Shown: piece by piece, positions 16,414-24,302 of the stretch
Layout of the letters: each line of letters begins with the position of its first letter
How positions within the stretch are numbered: position 1 is the first letter of the stretch
NCBI GenBank assembly: GCA_003597945.1
Contig: QZJS01000040.1
Location: 1 to 44,400 of the forward strand
Direction: 5' to 3'
Length of the DNA stretch: 44,400 bases
Origin: Desulfobacteraceae bacterium
GTDB taxonomy: Bacteria; Desulfobacterota; Desulfobacteria; Desulfobacterales; Desulfosalsimonadaceae
Made by a program: the position numbers and the translations under genes
The notes under the pieces: generated by a model
What the model saw: only the letters and a program-made list of their open reading frames with translations
Databases searched by the model: none
Told to the model about the DNA's origin: nothing

Positions 16414-17196
16414 TCAATTCACTTCATCCAGGCGGCCGCCGTCAAGAAACCGGAACGTCGGCCCCTGGCTGCTTAACTGCAAATGATCATCCGGCCGGAG
16501 CGCCGTTGATCCGTCTATGGGGCGGCCGTTAATCAATACCGCGCCTCGCCCGGTCAAATCTTTCACCAGATATTCGCCCTGGCTGAAGTAGATCTGAATA
16601 TGCTCATCGTTTATGCCGTCATGCTTGATATTCAGATCGCACTGATCGCTGTTTCCGATGGTAACCGGTAAGGATGAAAACCTCTTGAGCATGGGGCCGT
16701 AACGGATCAACAGGGGCGTCTGCGACGGTTGCGGGGGGCGCGCCGGCGGCTTATGAATCGGCGCGGAGGGATTCTCCTCTTTTGCGCGATCCTTTGTGAT
16801 CCTGGGTTCAGCAATCTTCTTTTCTTCATAAACAGGACGGGCGGGTGCCGGCGCCGGCCGGCTTTCATCAATTTTTGTTAAAAAACTGACTTTCGGCCCT
16901 CCCTGGGCGAACATCAGCCAGTCGCCGCTCTTTAAATAGGCTTCAGCGCCCGGCTCAACAGGTTTTCCATTTAGATACGTCATATTTTCACTGTTGTTGA
17001 ACAGCTTAAAACGGTTTCCCTCCCGAATGATCCGGGCATGATCCCGGGATACAATCAAAATCTCTCCGGGAAATTGAACATGAGAGCCGACATTTCTGCC
17101 GATACGAATCTCATTTTCTGAAAATTCCTGGATTTCACCTTTCAGGGGGCCTTCGATATGAACAATAGTTACAATGATATTAGGTTTTTCAGCCAT
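16414..17196 (-). CDS. Double-FHA-domain protein (T6SS Fha/TagH-like)
   Basis: The 260-residue protein has two FHA domains joined by a Pro/Lys-rich linker (about 112-158). FHA1 (about 7-105) keeps the phosphothreonine-binding residues: R34 in RIGRN, S50 and H53 in SRDH, N76 in YLNG. FHA2 (about 160-255) retains the fold and the final INGRPID but has IGN instead of IGR and N-D-E-H in place of S-x-x-H, so it probably does not bind phosphothreonine. Fha proteins are phosphorylated by PpkA-type kinases to promote T6SS assembly. Here the gene directly precedes the TssBC-like gene, suggesting that the pair acts together. There is no membrane segment and no clear ribosome site. Confidence 0.88.
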   Translation of the reverse strand: MAEKPNIIVTIVHIEGPLKGEIQEFSENEIRIGRNVGSHVQFPGEILIVSRDHARIIREGNRFKLFNNSENMTYLNGKPVEPGAEAYLKSGDWLMFAQGGPKVSFLTKIDESRPAPAPARPVYEEKKIAEPRITKDRAKEENPSAPIHKPPARPPQPSQTPLLIRYGPMLKRFSSLPVTIGNSDQCDLNIKHDGINDEHIQIYFSQGEYLVKDLTGRGAVLINGRPIDGSTALRPDDHLQLSSQGPTFRFLDGGRLDEVN

Positions 17197-17330
17197 ATTT
17201 TTAAAGTATTAAGTTAAGTATTTTCGGTTTATGTGAAAGATAATTATCAGAGCTCCTGCAAGAAATATTTGCTTTTATCATATCCGTGGTGTTAAATTTA
17301 GTTGCAAATAAACAGTTCCGATCTTCGGAT

Positions 17331-17361
17331 CAGTGTATTGATATCCGATCAACACACACTG
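17331..17361. promoter_or_regulatory. Inverted repeat, possible operator, upstream of the exported-protein island
   Basis: The arms CAGTGT/ACACTG (6 pairs) and, inside, TTGAT/ATCAA (5 pairs) surround a short ATCCG centre. A -10-like TATAAC lies at 17368-17373, so the repeat would cover the -35 region of a promoter for the lipoprotein gene. Whether it binds a protein or forms an RNA hairpin is unknown. The gap as a whole (17197-17450) separates two divergent genes. Confidence 0.35.
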
Positions 17362-17450
17362 AATTCCTATAACATCCTTACCTTTTGAATTCAAGATGAA
17401 TAGTCTTCGTTTTTATCTAACCTGACTTCAGGCTCTTGGAGGAATCGGTT

Positions 17451-18584
17451 ATGCTTTTAAGACATAAACGTTTATCCTGGTTTTGCTGGATTATTGCCGG
17501 AGCGTCCATACTGTTTTTATTTTCCTGCGGCAGCGGCAACGACGATACCGCCGGCAGCGGCGCCATCACGTTCAATATGGAATGGAAATCAGAAAGCACC
17601 GCCCGGTCGGGGTTCACCTTGGCAGCCATCGGCGATGTCTGCGACGATTATCAGATCAGCACAATTAATGCGACCATTTATGATGCCACTGATAAAAATA
17701 TCGCAAGCAAAAGCTTTGCCTGCACGGACCATTCAGGCTCATTTCCGGGTATCCCGGCAGGATCCGGCTATCGGCTGGAAATAGAGGGGATGGTTGCCGG
17801 AAACCCGGACTGGACCGGCCAGGCCAACGGACTTTCTGTAACTGACGGCAAGACCACCGACGCGGGACTGATTGCGATGACTTACAGCGGCAGTGATACA
17901 ACTGGTCCGACTGTGGTCGAGGTTTTCCCCGATGCAACCATTGTGGGCATATCCTTAAAGCCAACCGTCAGTGCAAAATTCAACGAACCAATAGCCGGAA
18001 GTTCTATTACTGCTTCTTCATTTACCCTGATAAAGGCGATTGACAGCACGATAATAGCAGGCCAGATCACCTATGACCACACATCCATGACAGCCGCATT
18101 TATCCCGGATGCCGATCTTGAACCGAGCACAATATACGTTGCTACATTAACCACGGATATCAAGGATATCGCCGGGAACAGCTTTGACGGTGATCTTACG
18201 ACAGAAGTTGCAGAAAATTACGCATGGACGTTTGTTACAGGAGCATTCATACCTGGATGCACATACACGCTTTCTCCTCCATCCCTGTCGATTATTTTTT
18301 TCAGTCCTTCCAGCTCCAGAACCGTTTCTGTAAAGGCTTCTGACCCTGCGTGTACATGGACTGCGACCAGCAACGCATCATGGCTCTCCATTGTATCCGG
18401 AAGCTCAGGCACCGGCGACGGAACTGTTGAATATCAGGTTTCTGAAAATACCAGTGCAAGTGACCGTACCGGTACCCTCACCATTGCTGATAAGACATTG
18501 ACAATTCAACAAAAGGCTGCCGGCAGCACGTTGCCGGTCCTGATCTGGGATGCCGGCAGTTGGGACGAAGTAGTGTGGCAGTGA
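17451..18584 (+). CDS. Outer-membrane lipoprotein with Ig-like (Big_5) and BACON domains
   Basis: The 377-residue product has a type II signal peptide with lipobox LFSC (C26). A beta-rich region about 35-140 resembles a carboxypeptidase-regulatory type domain (GYRLEIEGMV). A Big_5 (SbsA-like) Ig domain follows at about 145-262 (VFPDATIVGISLKPTVSAKF). A BACON-type domain closes at about 275-362 (CTWTATSNASWLSI...GTLTIADKTLTIQQK). BACON and Ig domains usually bind sugars or act as spacers at the cell surface. The start at 17451 is fixed by GGAGG at 17438-17442; an in-frame TTG at 17436 precedes that site. It opens a plus-strand group of four exported-protein genes inside the T6SS locus. The last residues WDAGSWDEVVWQ form an unusual Trp-rich end. 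Confidence 0.85.
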   Translation: MLLRHKRLSWFCWIIAGASILFLFSCGSGNDDTAGSGAITFNMEWKSESTARSGFTLAAIGDVCDDYQISTINATIYDATDKNIASKSFACTDHSGSFPGIPAGSGYRLEIEGMVAGNPDWTGQANGLSVTDGKTTDAGLIAMTYSGSDTTGPTVVEVFPDATIVGISLKPTVSAKFNEPIAGSSITASSFTLIKAIDSTIIAGQITYDHTSMTAAFIPDADLEPSTIYVATLTTDIKDIAGNSFDGDLTTEVAENYAWTFVTGAFIPGCTYTLSPPSLSIIFFSPSSSRTVSVKASDPACTWTATSNASWLSIVSGSSGTGDGTVEYQVSENTSASDRTGTLTIADKTLTIQQKAAGSTLPVLIWDAGSWDEVVWQ

Positions 18585-18640
18585 GCATTAAGCGTCAAAT
18601 GGATATCTGATTCTAACGATATGATTCAGGAGGAAACATA

Positions 18641-19312
18641 ATGAAAAACATGACAAAATTATTAACCATCACGTTGATTCTGATTTTATGTGGAACATTT
18701 CATGTCCAGGCAGGAGAAGTTGCCGGGCTTAATGAATTCAGGTCTGGCGAACCGGCAATGGCCTCTGAAGTCAATGCTAATTTTGAGGCAGTGAAAACCG
18801 CTGTGGATGACAATAACGCCGCGATTACGGCAAATTCAAACGCTATTGTAACGAACGCCGCGAACATTAAGGCTAATACAGAGAACTTAACCAGACGAAC
18901 CGGCAGCCAGAGGACATCATGGCCAAGTCCGGATTTACCTGTCACATCAACGACAGCAGCAGAATTAACTTCAATAAAAGTAAACGATTCAGGTACGTTC
19001 AATGTATCCCTTTCCGCGCATCTGGTTATTGAAATTACCGGAACTGGCTCAGGGCGTTATGAATTCACCATTAAAAAAGGTTCAACAACCGGCACGACTG
19101 TGGGAACCGGTTGGTGGAGGCCGGGTTCCCAGACCGGGATTCAGGCAGTAACAATAAGTTTTAACGGATATGACGCTTCAGCCAAAGGTCCTGAAACATA
19201 TTATCTTTGCGCCCGAAAATTTGACAGCAATGCCCCTGATGGGTTGATCGGCCCACATGGACTCAACGCTGAATGGTCCAAAGCGTCGTTGACTCCTATT
19301 ATTCGTCCTTAA
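18641..19312 (+). CDS. Exported protein with tail-fibre-like stalk and beta-rich C-terminal domain
   Basis: A Sec signal peptide (about 1-24, ending QAG) is followed by FRSGEPAMASEVNANFEAV, a motif seen at the N-terminus of many exported or fibre-like proteins. A low-complexity stalk rich in Asn and Ala comes next (about 50-85, ITANSNAIVTNAANIKAN). The remaining 130 residues are predicted beta-rich with Gly/Thr turns (GSTTGTTVGTGWWRPGS) and end in LTPIIRP. No catalytic motif is seen. An AGGAGG ribosome site is present, and the gene lies 56 bases after the lipoprotein. It could be a trimeric surface fibre or periplasmic protein; that is a suggestion only. 223 residues. Confidence 0.7.
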   Translation: MKNMTKLLTITLILILCGTFHVQAGEVAGLNEFRSGEPAMASEVNANFEAVKTAVDDNNAAITANSNAIVTNAANIKANTENLTRRTGSQRTSWPSPDLPVTSTTAAELTSIKVNDSGTFNVSLSAHLVIEITGTGSGRYEFTIKKGSTTGTTVGTGWWRPGSQTGIQAVTISFNGYDASAKGPETYYLCARKFDSNAPDGLIGPHGLNAEWSKASLTPIIRP

Positions 19313-19398
19313 TTTTGCCGCCATTTCAGGCACAGGGAACTAATGTAATTTGTTATTTGGTCAAACAATAAATTTATTTGAAATATATGGAGGACACC

Positions 19399-20742
19399 AT
19401 GAAACCGCCAGCACGTGTAAAAGCAAAATTTATTTTCGCTGCGATTCTGGTGATGTTTTTTTGGATGACGCATTTAACCGGCTGCAGCTCAAACACGGCC
19501 GCGGTTAATCCGTCGCCTGCTTTTTCCATGCCCAACAACGCTATTACTAACGATGTGGATCAGTCATATCCGGAAAAGGCGTTTACAAACCCGAAATCCG
19601 ATATTGCAAATACGGATGAGTATGTGGCGTCGGTAACGGAATTCAAAGGTCTTACGGGCAGCAATGAGGTCCGGTGGGACTGGTTTGATCCCCAGGGAAA
19701 ACTCTATTACAGCACCGGCAACCACCCGGTCAGCTCCTCGGGCGGCAAAACGGCCACCGATGGCATCGCGTGGCACAAAATTTCCGTTAAAGGCGACAGG
19801 GCCGAATCCCTGGAAGGCAAGTGGCATGTTGATGTTTATGTCAATGACACGCTTTATAAATCCAATTCATTTTATATTTCAAAAAAAACAGAATCCGTGT
19901 TTGTTGACGTGAATGTGAACGTTCCCAGGACCGCCATGAAAAATCCGGATGCCGTGGCCGTGGTGATCGGCAATAAAAACTACTGGCACAAGGATGTCCC
20001 TGAAGTCAAATATGCCATCCGGGACGCGGATGCCGTCAGCGAATATCTGGTCAAGACCCTGGGATATCGTGAAAAAAATATCATGACCCTATATGATGCG
20101 CCGGTGAGCGTATTTAACGAACTTTTCGGCACCAGCAGCAATCATAAAGGCAAACTGTTTAATTTCATCAAGCCCGGAAAATCCGATGTTTTTGTCTACT
20201 ATTCCGGCCACGGCGCACCGGATTTAACAGCCTCCGAGACGGAAAAAAAAGCATACATCGTGCCGGTGGATTGCGACCCGGCCAGCGTGTCAATGAACGG
20301 TTATTCCTTGGATCTGCTTTACAGCAACCTGGCCAAACTGCCGGCTCGCCACGTTACGATCATAATGGATACCTGTTTTTCCGGGGTCAGCGGCAGCGGG
20401 GAAACCTTTATCAAAAGCTACAGCCCGTTTATCCTCCCGGTAAAAACCGTTTCCGTCCAGCAACCCAATACGATATCCATCACCAGCGCCCAGGGGAGCC
20501 AGGTCAGCAGTTGGTATGAGGAAAAGCAGCACAGTCTGTTCACCTATTTCTTTTTAAAGGGGATGCAGGGAGCGGCGGATGCCAACAAAGACGGTAAGGT
20601 CACTTATCAGGAGATGTATGACTATGTCTCCGACCCCCATGACGGCGTGCCGTACTATGCAAGGAGACTGTTTAACGGCCGGGAGCAGATGCCGACCATT
20701 GACGGTTCGAACATGGATAAAGTGCTGGTAATATATGAATAG
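19399..20742 (+). CDS. Caspase-family (C14) lipoprotein with N-terminal Ig-like domain and EF-hand-type loop
   Basis: The 447-residue protein has a lipoprotein signal (lipobox LTGC, C29, followed by Ser, so outer-membrane sorting is likely). A beta-sandwich lies at about 70-160 (WDWFDPQGKLYYSTG...GKWHVDVYVND). The caspase fold is at about 182-390, with the catalytic histidine H271 in YYSGHGAPD and cysteine C326 in MDTCFSG. Just after the core, residues 394-405 (DANKDGKVTYQE) fit the 12-residue EF-hand calcium loop. Caspase-like proteases cut after Lys/Arg or Asp; the specificity here is unknown. The ATG at 19399 follows GGAGG; an in-frame TTG at 19378 was rejected. It stands in a group of exported genes, so its target is probably in the envelope. 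Confidence 0.88.
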   Translation: MKPPARVKAKFIFAAILVMFFWMTHLTGCSSNTAAVNPSPAFSMPNNAITNDVDQSYPEKAFTNPKSDIANTDEYVASVTEFKGLTGSNEVRWDWFDPQGKLYYSTGNHPVSSSGGKTATDGIAWHKISVKGDRAESLEGKWHVDVYVNDTLYKSNSFYISKKTESVFVDVNVNVPRTAMKNPDAVAVVIGNKNYWHKDVPEVKYAIRDADAVSEYLVKTLGYREKNIMTLYDAPVSVFNELFGTSSNHKGKLFNFIKPGKSDVFVYYSGHGAPDLTASETEKKAYIVPVDCDPASVSMNGYSLDLLYSNLAKLPARHVTIIMDTCFSGVSGSGETFIKSYSPFILPVKTVSVQQPNTISITSAQGSQVSSWYEEKQHSLFTYFFLKGMQGAADANKDGKVTYQEMYDYVSDPHDGVPYYARRLFNGREQMPTIDGSNMDKVLVIYE

Positions 20743-20826
20743 CCGCTATAAACGAAAACATGCCCGCAAATTCAACAAAGGCGGCTTGAGTTTATTTAAG
20801 CAAAACCGGAATAAAGGAGCCTTGTC

Positions 20827-21138
20827 GTGAAGCTGTTTTTAATCAGAACAATTTCATTGATCGTTTCCGTGGTGATGATACATTTCGCCATCGCCGGCCC
20901 GCTATACGCGCAAAATTATCATTTTGCCGCCAATACAAAAATCACCCCGCACGAACCGGTCATTATTATTAAAGATATAAATAAAAGCAGCGATACCGAA
21001 GAAAGCTGGTTTTCAAAATACAAATGGTGGCTTCTGGCTGGTCTGGTGGTGGTCGGCGGCGCCGCGGCAGCCGCTGGCGGCAGCAGTGGTGGTGGTGGTG
21101 GTGGTGGAGAGGGGGGAACCATCTCCTTCGGATGGTAG
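20827..21138 (+). CDS. Small exported protein with membrane helix and Gly-rich C-terminal tail
   Basis: The 103-residue product has a signal peptide (about 1-28, ending YAQ), a polar segment (about 30-62), a second hydrophobic helix (about 67-84, WWLLAGLVVVGGAAAAA) and a Gly-rich end (about 86-98) finishing GGTISFGW. The start is GTG, preceded by AAAGGAGC. If the signal is cleaved, the remainder would be anchored with the short Gly tail on one side of the membrane. The gene is tight behind the caspase gene (84 bases) and its stop is 23 bases from the convergent methyltransferase. No known function; linkage to the caspase is the only clue. Confidence 0.72.
   Translation: MKLFLIRTISLIVSVVMIHFAIAGPLYAQNYHFAANTKITPHEPVIIIKDINKSSDTEESWFSKYKWWLLAGLVVVGGAAAAAGGSSGGGGGGGEGGTISFGW
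21088..21105 (+). repeat. GGT microsatellite in the Gly-rich tail codons
   Basis: Six consecutive GGT triplets in frame, followed by GGA GAG GGG GGA. Copy-number changes would alter the Gly tail length without shifting the frame, so this is length variation rather than on/off phase variation. Confidence 0.8.
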
Positions 21139-21161
21139 AAATAACGACATCAGCCGGCGAT

Positions 21162-22757
21162 TCAACCTGTCAGCAACGCGGCCCTTGCAAGGCTTGCCAG
21201 GATGTTGTCAATGGATTGATCAAGGGACTGCCGGATCTTTTCCGTATCCGTTAACGGTAAATCATATTGCGACAGGGTAAATATTTTGTTTTCCGCCAGT
21301 GCCGCCAGATGGTCCAACAAATCTTCTTTATTTTTAGTGCCGTCCAGCAATGGAATCAGATGGAGTGTCAAGACATCGGAATTTACCGTCTCATGCCGCG
21401 GATTGACGATGCACTGCCGGTGGCGGACCTGATACCTGGTCAGATCGCATACCATTGGCGTGCTTCTCACCGTCGCGGAAAAATCTCCCTGCCAGGTGTT
21501 TAGTCCAACAGCGCCGGACACGAAACAATGCAGCAGTCCCCGGCCCAGCTCTTTATGCCAGTCCTGACTTTCTGTAACCTTTTCGCCAAAAATTTCCGAA
21601 AGCCGGGCCAGACAGCCGTCCAGCAACGCTTCATATCTCACGGCTTTCGGCCAGTTCTCCCGCAGTAGTTGAAAACCGATCTTTATGATGGGATTTTCCG
21701 TTTCGATCCATCTTCCGTCCGCTGTCCGGAATTTCTGCATTTTACCCGCCGACATGTCGATGGCGTCATTTTCCGGAGTCACGGATGATGAAATCAGGAG
21801 CCCTTTGAGACAATCCGCATCCAGCATGCGTTTCAGGTCCTGATCTTTTCCACACAACAGGGTCTGCCGGAACTGCCGGTTGCGCAAAAAATCCATATAC
21901 TGTTCTTTCTGAACAATATTCTGGCTGACGTTCTCCAGGGTATGATTGACCTCATCTGAAAACTCATTGTTAAACATCATGGAAAAACTCGCGTCCGCCA
22001 GATACTGCAAACCTTTTTTTTCCGCCCGGTCAATAAACTGATGAAAATAGATGGGCGTGTTGACCACTTCGAGATAATCATGAAAAATAAACCAGTCTCC
22101 GCTGGACTGAATGCTTTCCAGCTCATTTTTTAACAGACAGGCATATGGATCATTGGCGTTATGACCCACGGCTCCGGCAAGAAAATCAATAAATGCCTTG
22201 GCCTGGGCAATGCGCCGGCCCGGTTCGTCAAACTGATTGGAATGATACAGCATCATGTGACGCAGCATCTCCCGCATATGCCAGCCTGGATAAGTGTTGT
22301 AGCTGATATAGACAACCCCCTGTTCCGCGAGATTGCTTGACGCAATGGACAGAATCTTATCCTGAACCGATGCGGGCACCCATGAAAAAACGCCGTGACA
22401 GATGATATAGTCAAACAATCCCCAGGAATTGTCAACGTCGAGAATGTTGCCATGGTGAACGCGGATATTTTTTAGCCCCAGATTATTGATGGTCTGCTGC
22501 GCGGTTTTCGCATGCCCGTCGGCGAGTTCAATGCCGACAAACTCGCTCTCCGGTAAAAAATACGCCATGGGAATGATATTGCCGCCTGCCGCGCAGCCGA
22601 GTTCCAGCACCCGGCAACAAGTCACCGGCGCCGGTGTCAGGTTGAAAATCCGGCCCAGGGTCGCCAGCCGGTCCGGATGGCTGTTTGGGTAGGCCTGGCT
22701 GTAATAGGGAACATCCGCATAGCTCTTCTTGAGCCTGTCAATATCGGGATCATGCAT
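21162..22757 (-). CDS. Class I SAM methyltransferase with MethyTransf_Reg and PKMT-type regions
   Basis: The 531-residue protein has the SAM-binding motif VLELGCAAGGN at about 50-60, followed by FVGIELADGHAKTA and FDYIICHGVFSWVP, typical of class I methyltransferases. A helical domain around 200-310 (FHDYLEVVNTPIYFHQFIDRAE) is of the methyltransferase regulatory type. The C-terminal part (about 430-520) contains the winged-helix-like segment seen in PKMT proteins, a lysine methyltransferase family described in Rickettsia. It is the final gene of the tip-protein series, 23 bases from the PAAR-like gene, so a T6SS tip or cargo protein may be its substrate. That is inference; the weak ribosome site suggests coupling to the upstream gene. 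Confidence 0.8.
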   Translation of the reverse strand: MHDPDIDRLKKSYADVPYYSQAYPNSHPDRLATLGRIFNLTPAPVTCCRVLELGCAAGGNIIPMAYFLPESEFVGIELADGHAKTAQQTINNLGLKNIRVHHGNILDVDNSWGLFDYIICHGVFSWVPASVQDKILSIASSNLAEQGVVYISYNTYPGWHMREMLRHMMLYHSNQFDEPGRRIAQAKAFIDFLAGAVGHNANDPYACLLKNELESIQSSGDWFIFHDYLEVVNTPIYFHQFIDRAEKKGLQYLADASFSMMFNNEFSDEVNHTLENVSQNIVQKEQYMDFLRNRQFRQTLLCGKDQDLKRMLDADCLKGLLISSSVTPENDAIDMSAGKMQKFRTADGRWIETENPIIKIGFQLLRENWPKAVRYEALLDGCLARLSEIFGEKVTESQDWHKELGRGLLHCFVSGAVGLNTWQGDFSATVRSTPMVCDLTRYQVRHRQCIVNPRHETVNSDVLTLHLIPLLDGTKNKEDLLDHLAALAENKIFTLSQYDLPLTDTEKIRQSLDQSIDNILASLARAALLTG

Positions 22758-22780
22758 GAATTTTACCGAATACCTTTCAA

Positions 22781-23200
22781 TTATGGCGCAATGATGACTT
22801 TTGTCTGGCTGGGGGAAATCTGCGCGCCGGCCGGGACGTTCGCGCTGACGCCGTTGTGGGCGGTAATGGATGTGGCATGAACGCAGCCGTCTCCCTGAAT
22901 TTTTACTTTTGAGCTGGCTTTTTTAAAGGTGATTTTTCCCATGTTCATGCCGGACATCACCCCTTTGTTAACCCCGGCCTCATCTCCCATGGAGCGGGGG
23001 ATCTCGGATTTTTTCGTCACAGCGGCTTTGCCGGCAATTTTCACTTTAGTGGAGGTTTTACTGGCCTGGCTCACGGACCCTTTGTTAGGGTATGGGGTGG
23101 GCACCGGGCTGGGGGCCGGCGGCGCGGGCGTCAGACAGACATCCGGAACCCCCAATGTATCGCCTCCGCCTTTGCTGGACGCCGGAAATATGGCAACCAT
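22781..23200 (-). CDS. PAAR-like DUF4150 spike-tip protein
   Basis: The 139-residue protein matches DUF4150-type PAAR-like proteins. It starts with VAIFPASSKGGGDTLGVPDVCLTP, then has a Pro-rich insert (PAPPAPSPVPTPYPN) and repeated short strands with conserved Gly/Ser, including NKGVMSGMNMGKITFKKASSKVKI, and closes with INAHN-like and VPAGAQISPSQTKVII segments. PAAR proteins cap the VgrG spike and carry effectors. No extra C-terminal toxin is fused, so cargo must come from elsewhere. The AGGAG ribosome site is good and the upstream neighbour is DUF3540. Confidence 0.88.
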   Translation of the reverse strand: MVAIFPASSKGGGDTLGVPDVCLTPAPPAPSPVPTPYPNKGSVSQASKTSTKVKIAGKAAVTKKSEIPRSMGDEAGVNKGVMSGMNMGKITFKKASSKVKIQGDGCVHATSITAHNGVSANVPAGAQISPSQTKVIIAP

Positions 23201-23235
23201 ATTTTAGTAACTCCTGAGATTATAAATTCGCATCG

Positions 23236-24129
23236 TCATCCAAGGTGGATCTTCTCGCCTTTGACCTTGACGTCATCTTCCGCCTTGATCACGGAGGATT
23301 TGCTTTTCAGATGAAACGTCTTGTTTATCAGCATTCGCATCCGGCCGGCTTTTACCTGATTTAAATTTTCCATGGTCCGGTATGAATTTTTTGTTTTTTC
23401 AATAAGGGTGGCGGCGGTGGTTTCAATTTTACCGGCCAGCAGTTTCAGGGTTCCAATCTTATGAACAGCCGTTTTAATCGTATTTACCGCTTCATCAAGA
23501 ACAACACCGGCCCGGCGGGCCGTCACCTTTACTTCCAGAGCGGACGCGTCAATTTTGCCCGGTAAAATCAACAACGCCGACTTCAGGGCTTCAACGATTT
23601 TCCCGGCCGACAATTGAATCCCGGACCTTGCGGTTATTTCCACGTGATGGCCTTTTAAACGAAGATTTCCGGCGGCATTGAGCTCCATGTCTCCCTTGGG
23701 CGCCTCAAAAACGACATGTTGCGCGTCGGAAAAAATCCGTGCTTTCTTTGATGCCGGGTCATATTCAAACAACAATTCATGGGTATGGGAATAAACATTT
23801 AAGATCTGGCCGTTTTCGGAACTCACGATGGAGGCGAACTTGCCGTCAGCCATGTTCAGCCGGACATTGCCGGAAGCGGGCGCCGCCTGCGACAAAATGC
23901 CGATGACAAAAAACTCACCGCTGTTGTTTTCGATAACCAACACTTCATCCCCCGCGGCCGGAGGCGGAGAGATGGAAATCAGGGGTCTTGCCGTCGTCTC
24001 CGCCGCGCCTTGCCGGCCGGTCACGGCAATGCGCAAATAATTTTCGGAAACATCCTGTTTGATCACCCGGGCCGGGCCCAGATAGTTTTCAACAGCGCAT
24101 TCCTGATATAGTTTAGCGATATTGTGCAT
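23236..24129 (-). CDS. DUF3540 protein, T6SS tip accessory with OB-like and beta-helical parts
   Basis: The 297-residue protein begins with a beta-barrel-like segment (about 10-90, GDEVLVIENNSGEFFVIGIL), resembling the OB fold of VgrG and gp5 proteins. Then come repeated short strands (DMELNAAGNLRLKGHHVEIT) typical of a triangular needle. The C-terminal third has more repeats (KLLAGKIETTAATLIEKTK; RMLINKTFHLKSK) and ends KVKGEKIHLG. DUF3540 genes are found with DUF2169, DUF4150 and pentapeptide genes in T6SS loci, as here. It is probably part of the spike assembly; the exact position is unknown. GGAGG precedes the ATG. Confidence 0.82.
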   Translation of the reverse strand: MHNIAKLYQECAVENYLGPARVIKQDVSENYLRIAVTGRQGAAETTARPLISISPPPAAGDEVLVIENNSGEFFVIGILSQAAPASGNVRLNMADGKFASIVSSENGQILNVYSHTHELLFEYDPASKKARIFSDAQHVVFEAPKGDMELNAAGNLRLKGHHVEITARSGIQLSAGKIVEALKSALLILPGKIDASALEVKVTARRAGVVLDEAVNTIKTAVHKIGTLKLLAGKIETTAATLIEKTKNSYRTMENLNQVKAGRMRMLINKTFHLKSKSSVIKAEDDVKVKGEKIHLG

Positions 24130-24165
24130 AAGATCCTCCGTGCAGAGCGTTCACCCCTCGCTGAC

Positions 24166-24267
24166 TCATCGTATAATAAACACAAAACCTTGACAGGGAT
24201 TTACGCGCCTTGAATTTGTCTTGTCCTTTTTCTGCATTGCCGTCAGAATCTGAGCCATCAAATTCAT
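24166..24267 (-). CDS. Possible 33-residue small ORF between pentapeptide and DUF3540 genes
   Basis: A short frame on the minus strand starts MNLMAQILTAMQKKDKTN and ends FVFIIR. The same frame stays open further upstream, through the end of the pentapeptide gene in another phase, and reads as plausible coding sequence (GKHYREFGYHEMNLM). It could be a small gene, the remnant of a frameshifted one, or chance. The ribosome site is weak. Confidence 0.3.
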   Translation of the reverse strand: MNLMAQILTAMQKKDKTNSRRVNPCQGFVFIIR

Positions 24268-24302
24268 CTCATGGTATCCAAACTCGCGATAATGTTTCCC
24301 GG

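Noticed and set aside
21088-21105. GGT run as an on/off phase-variation switch
   Set aside because: The unit is three bases, so changes keep the reading frame; only tail length would vary.
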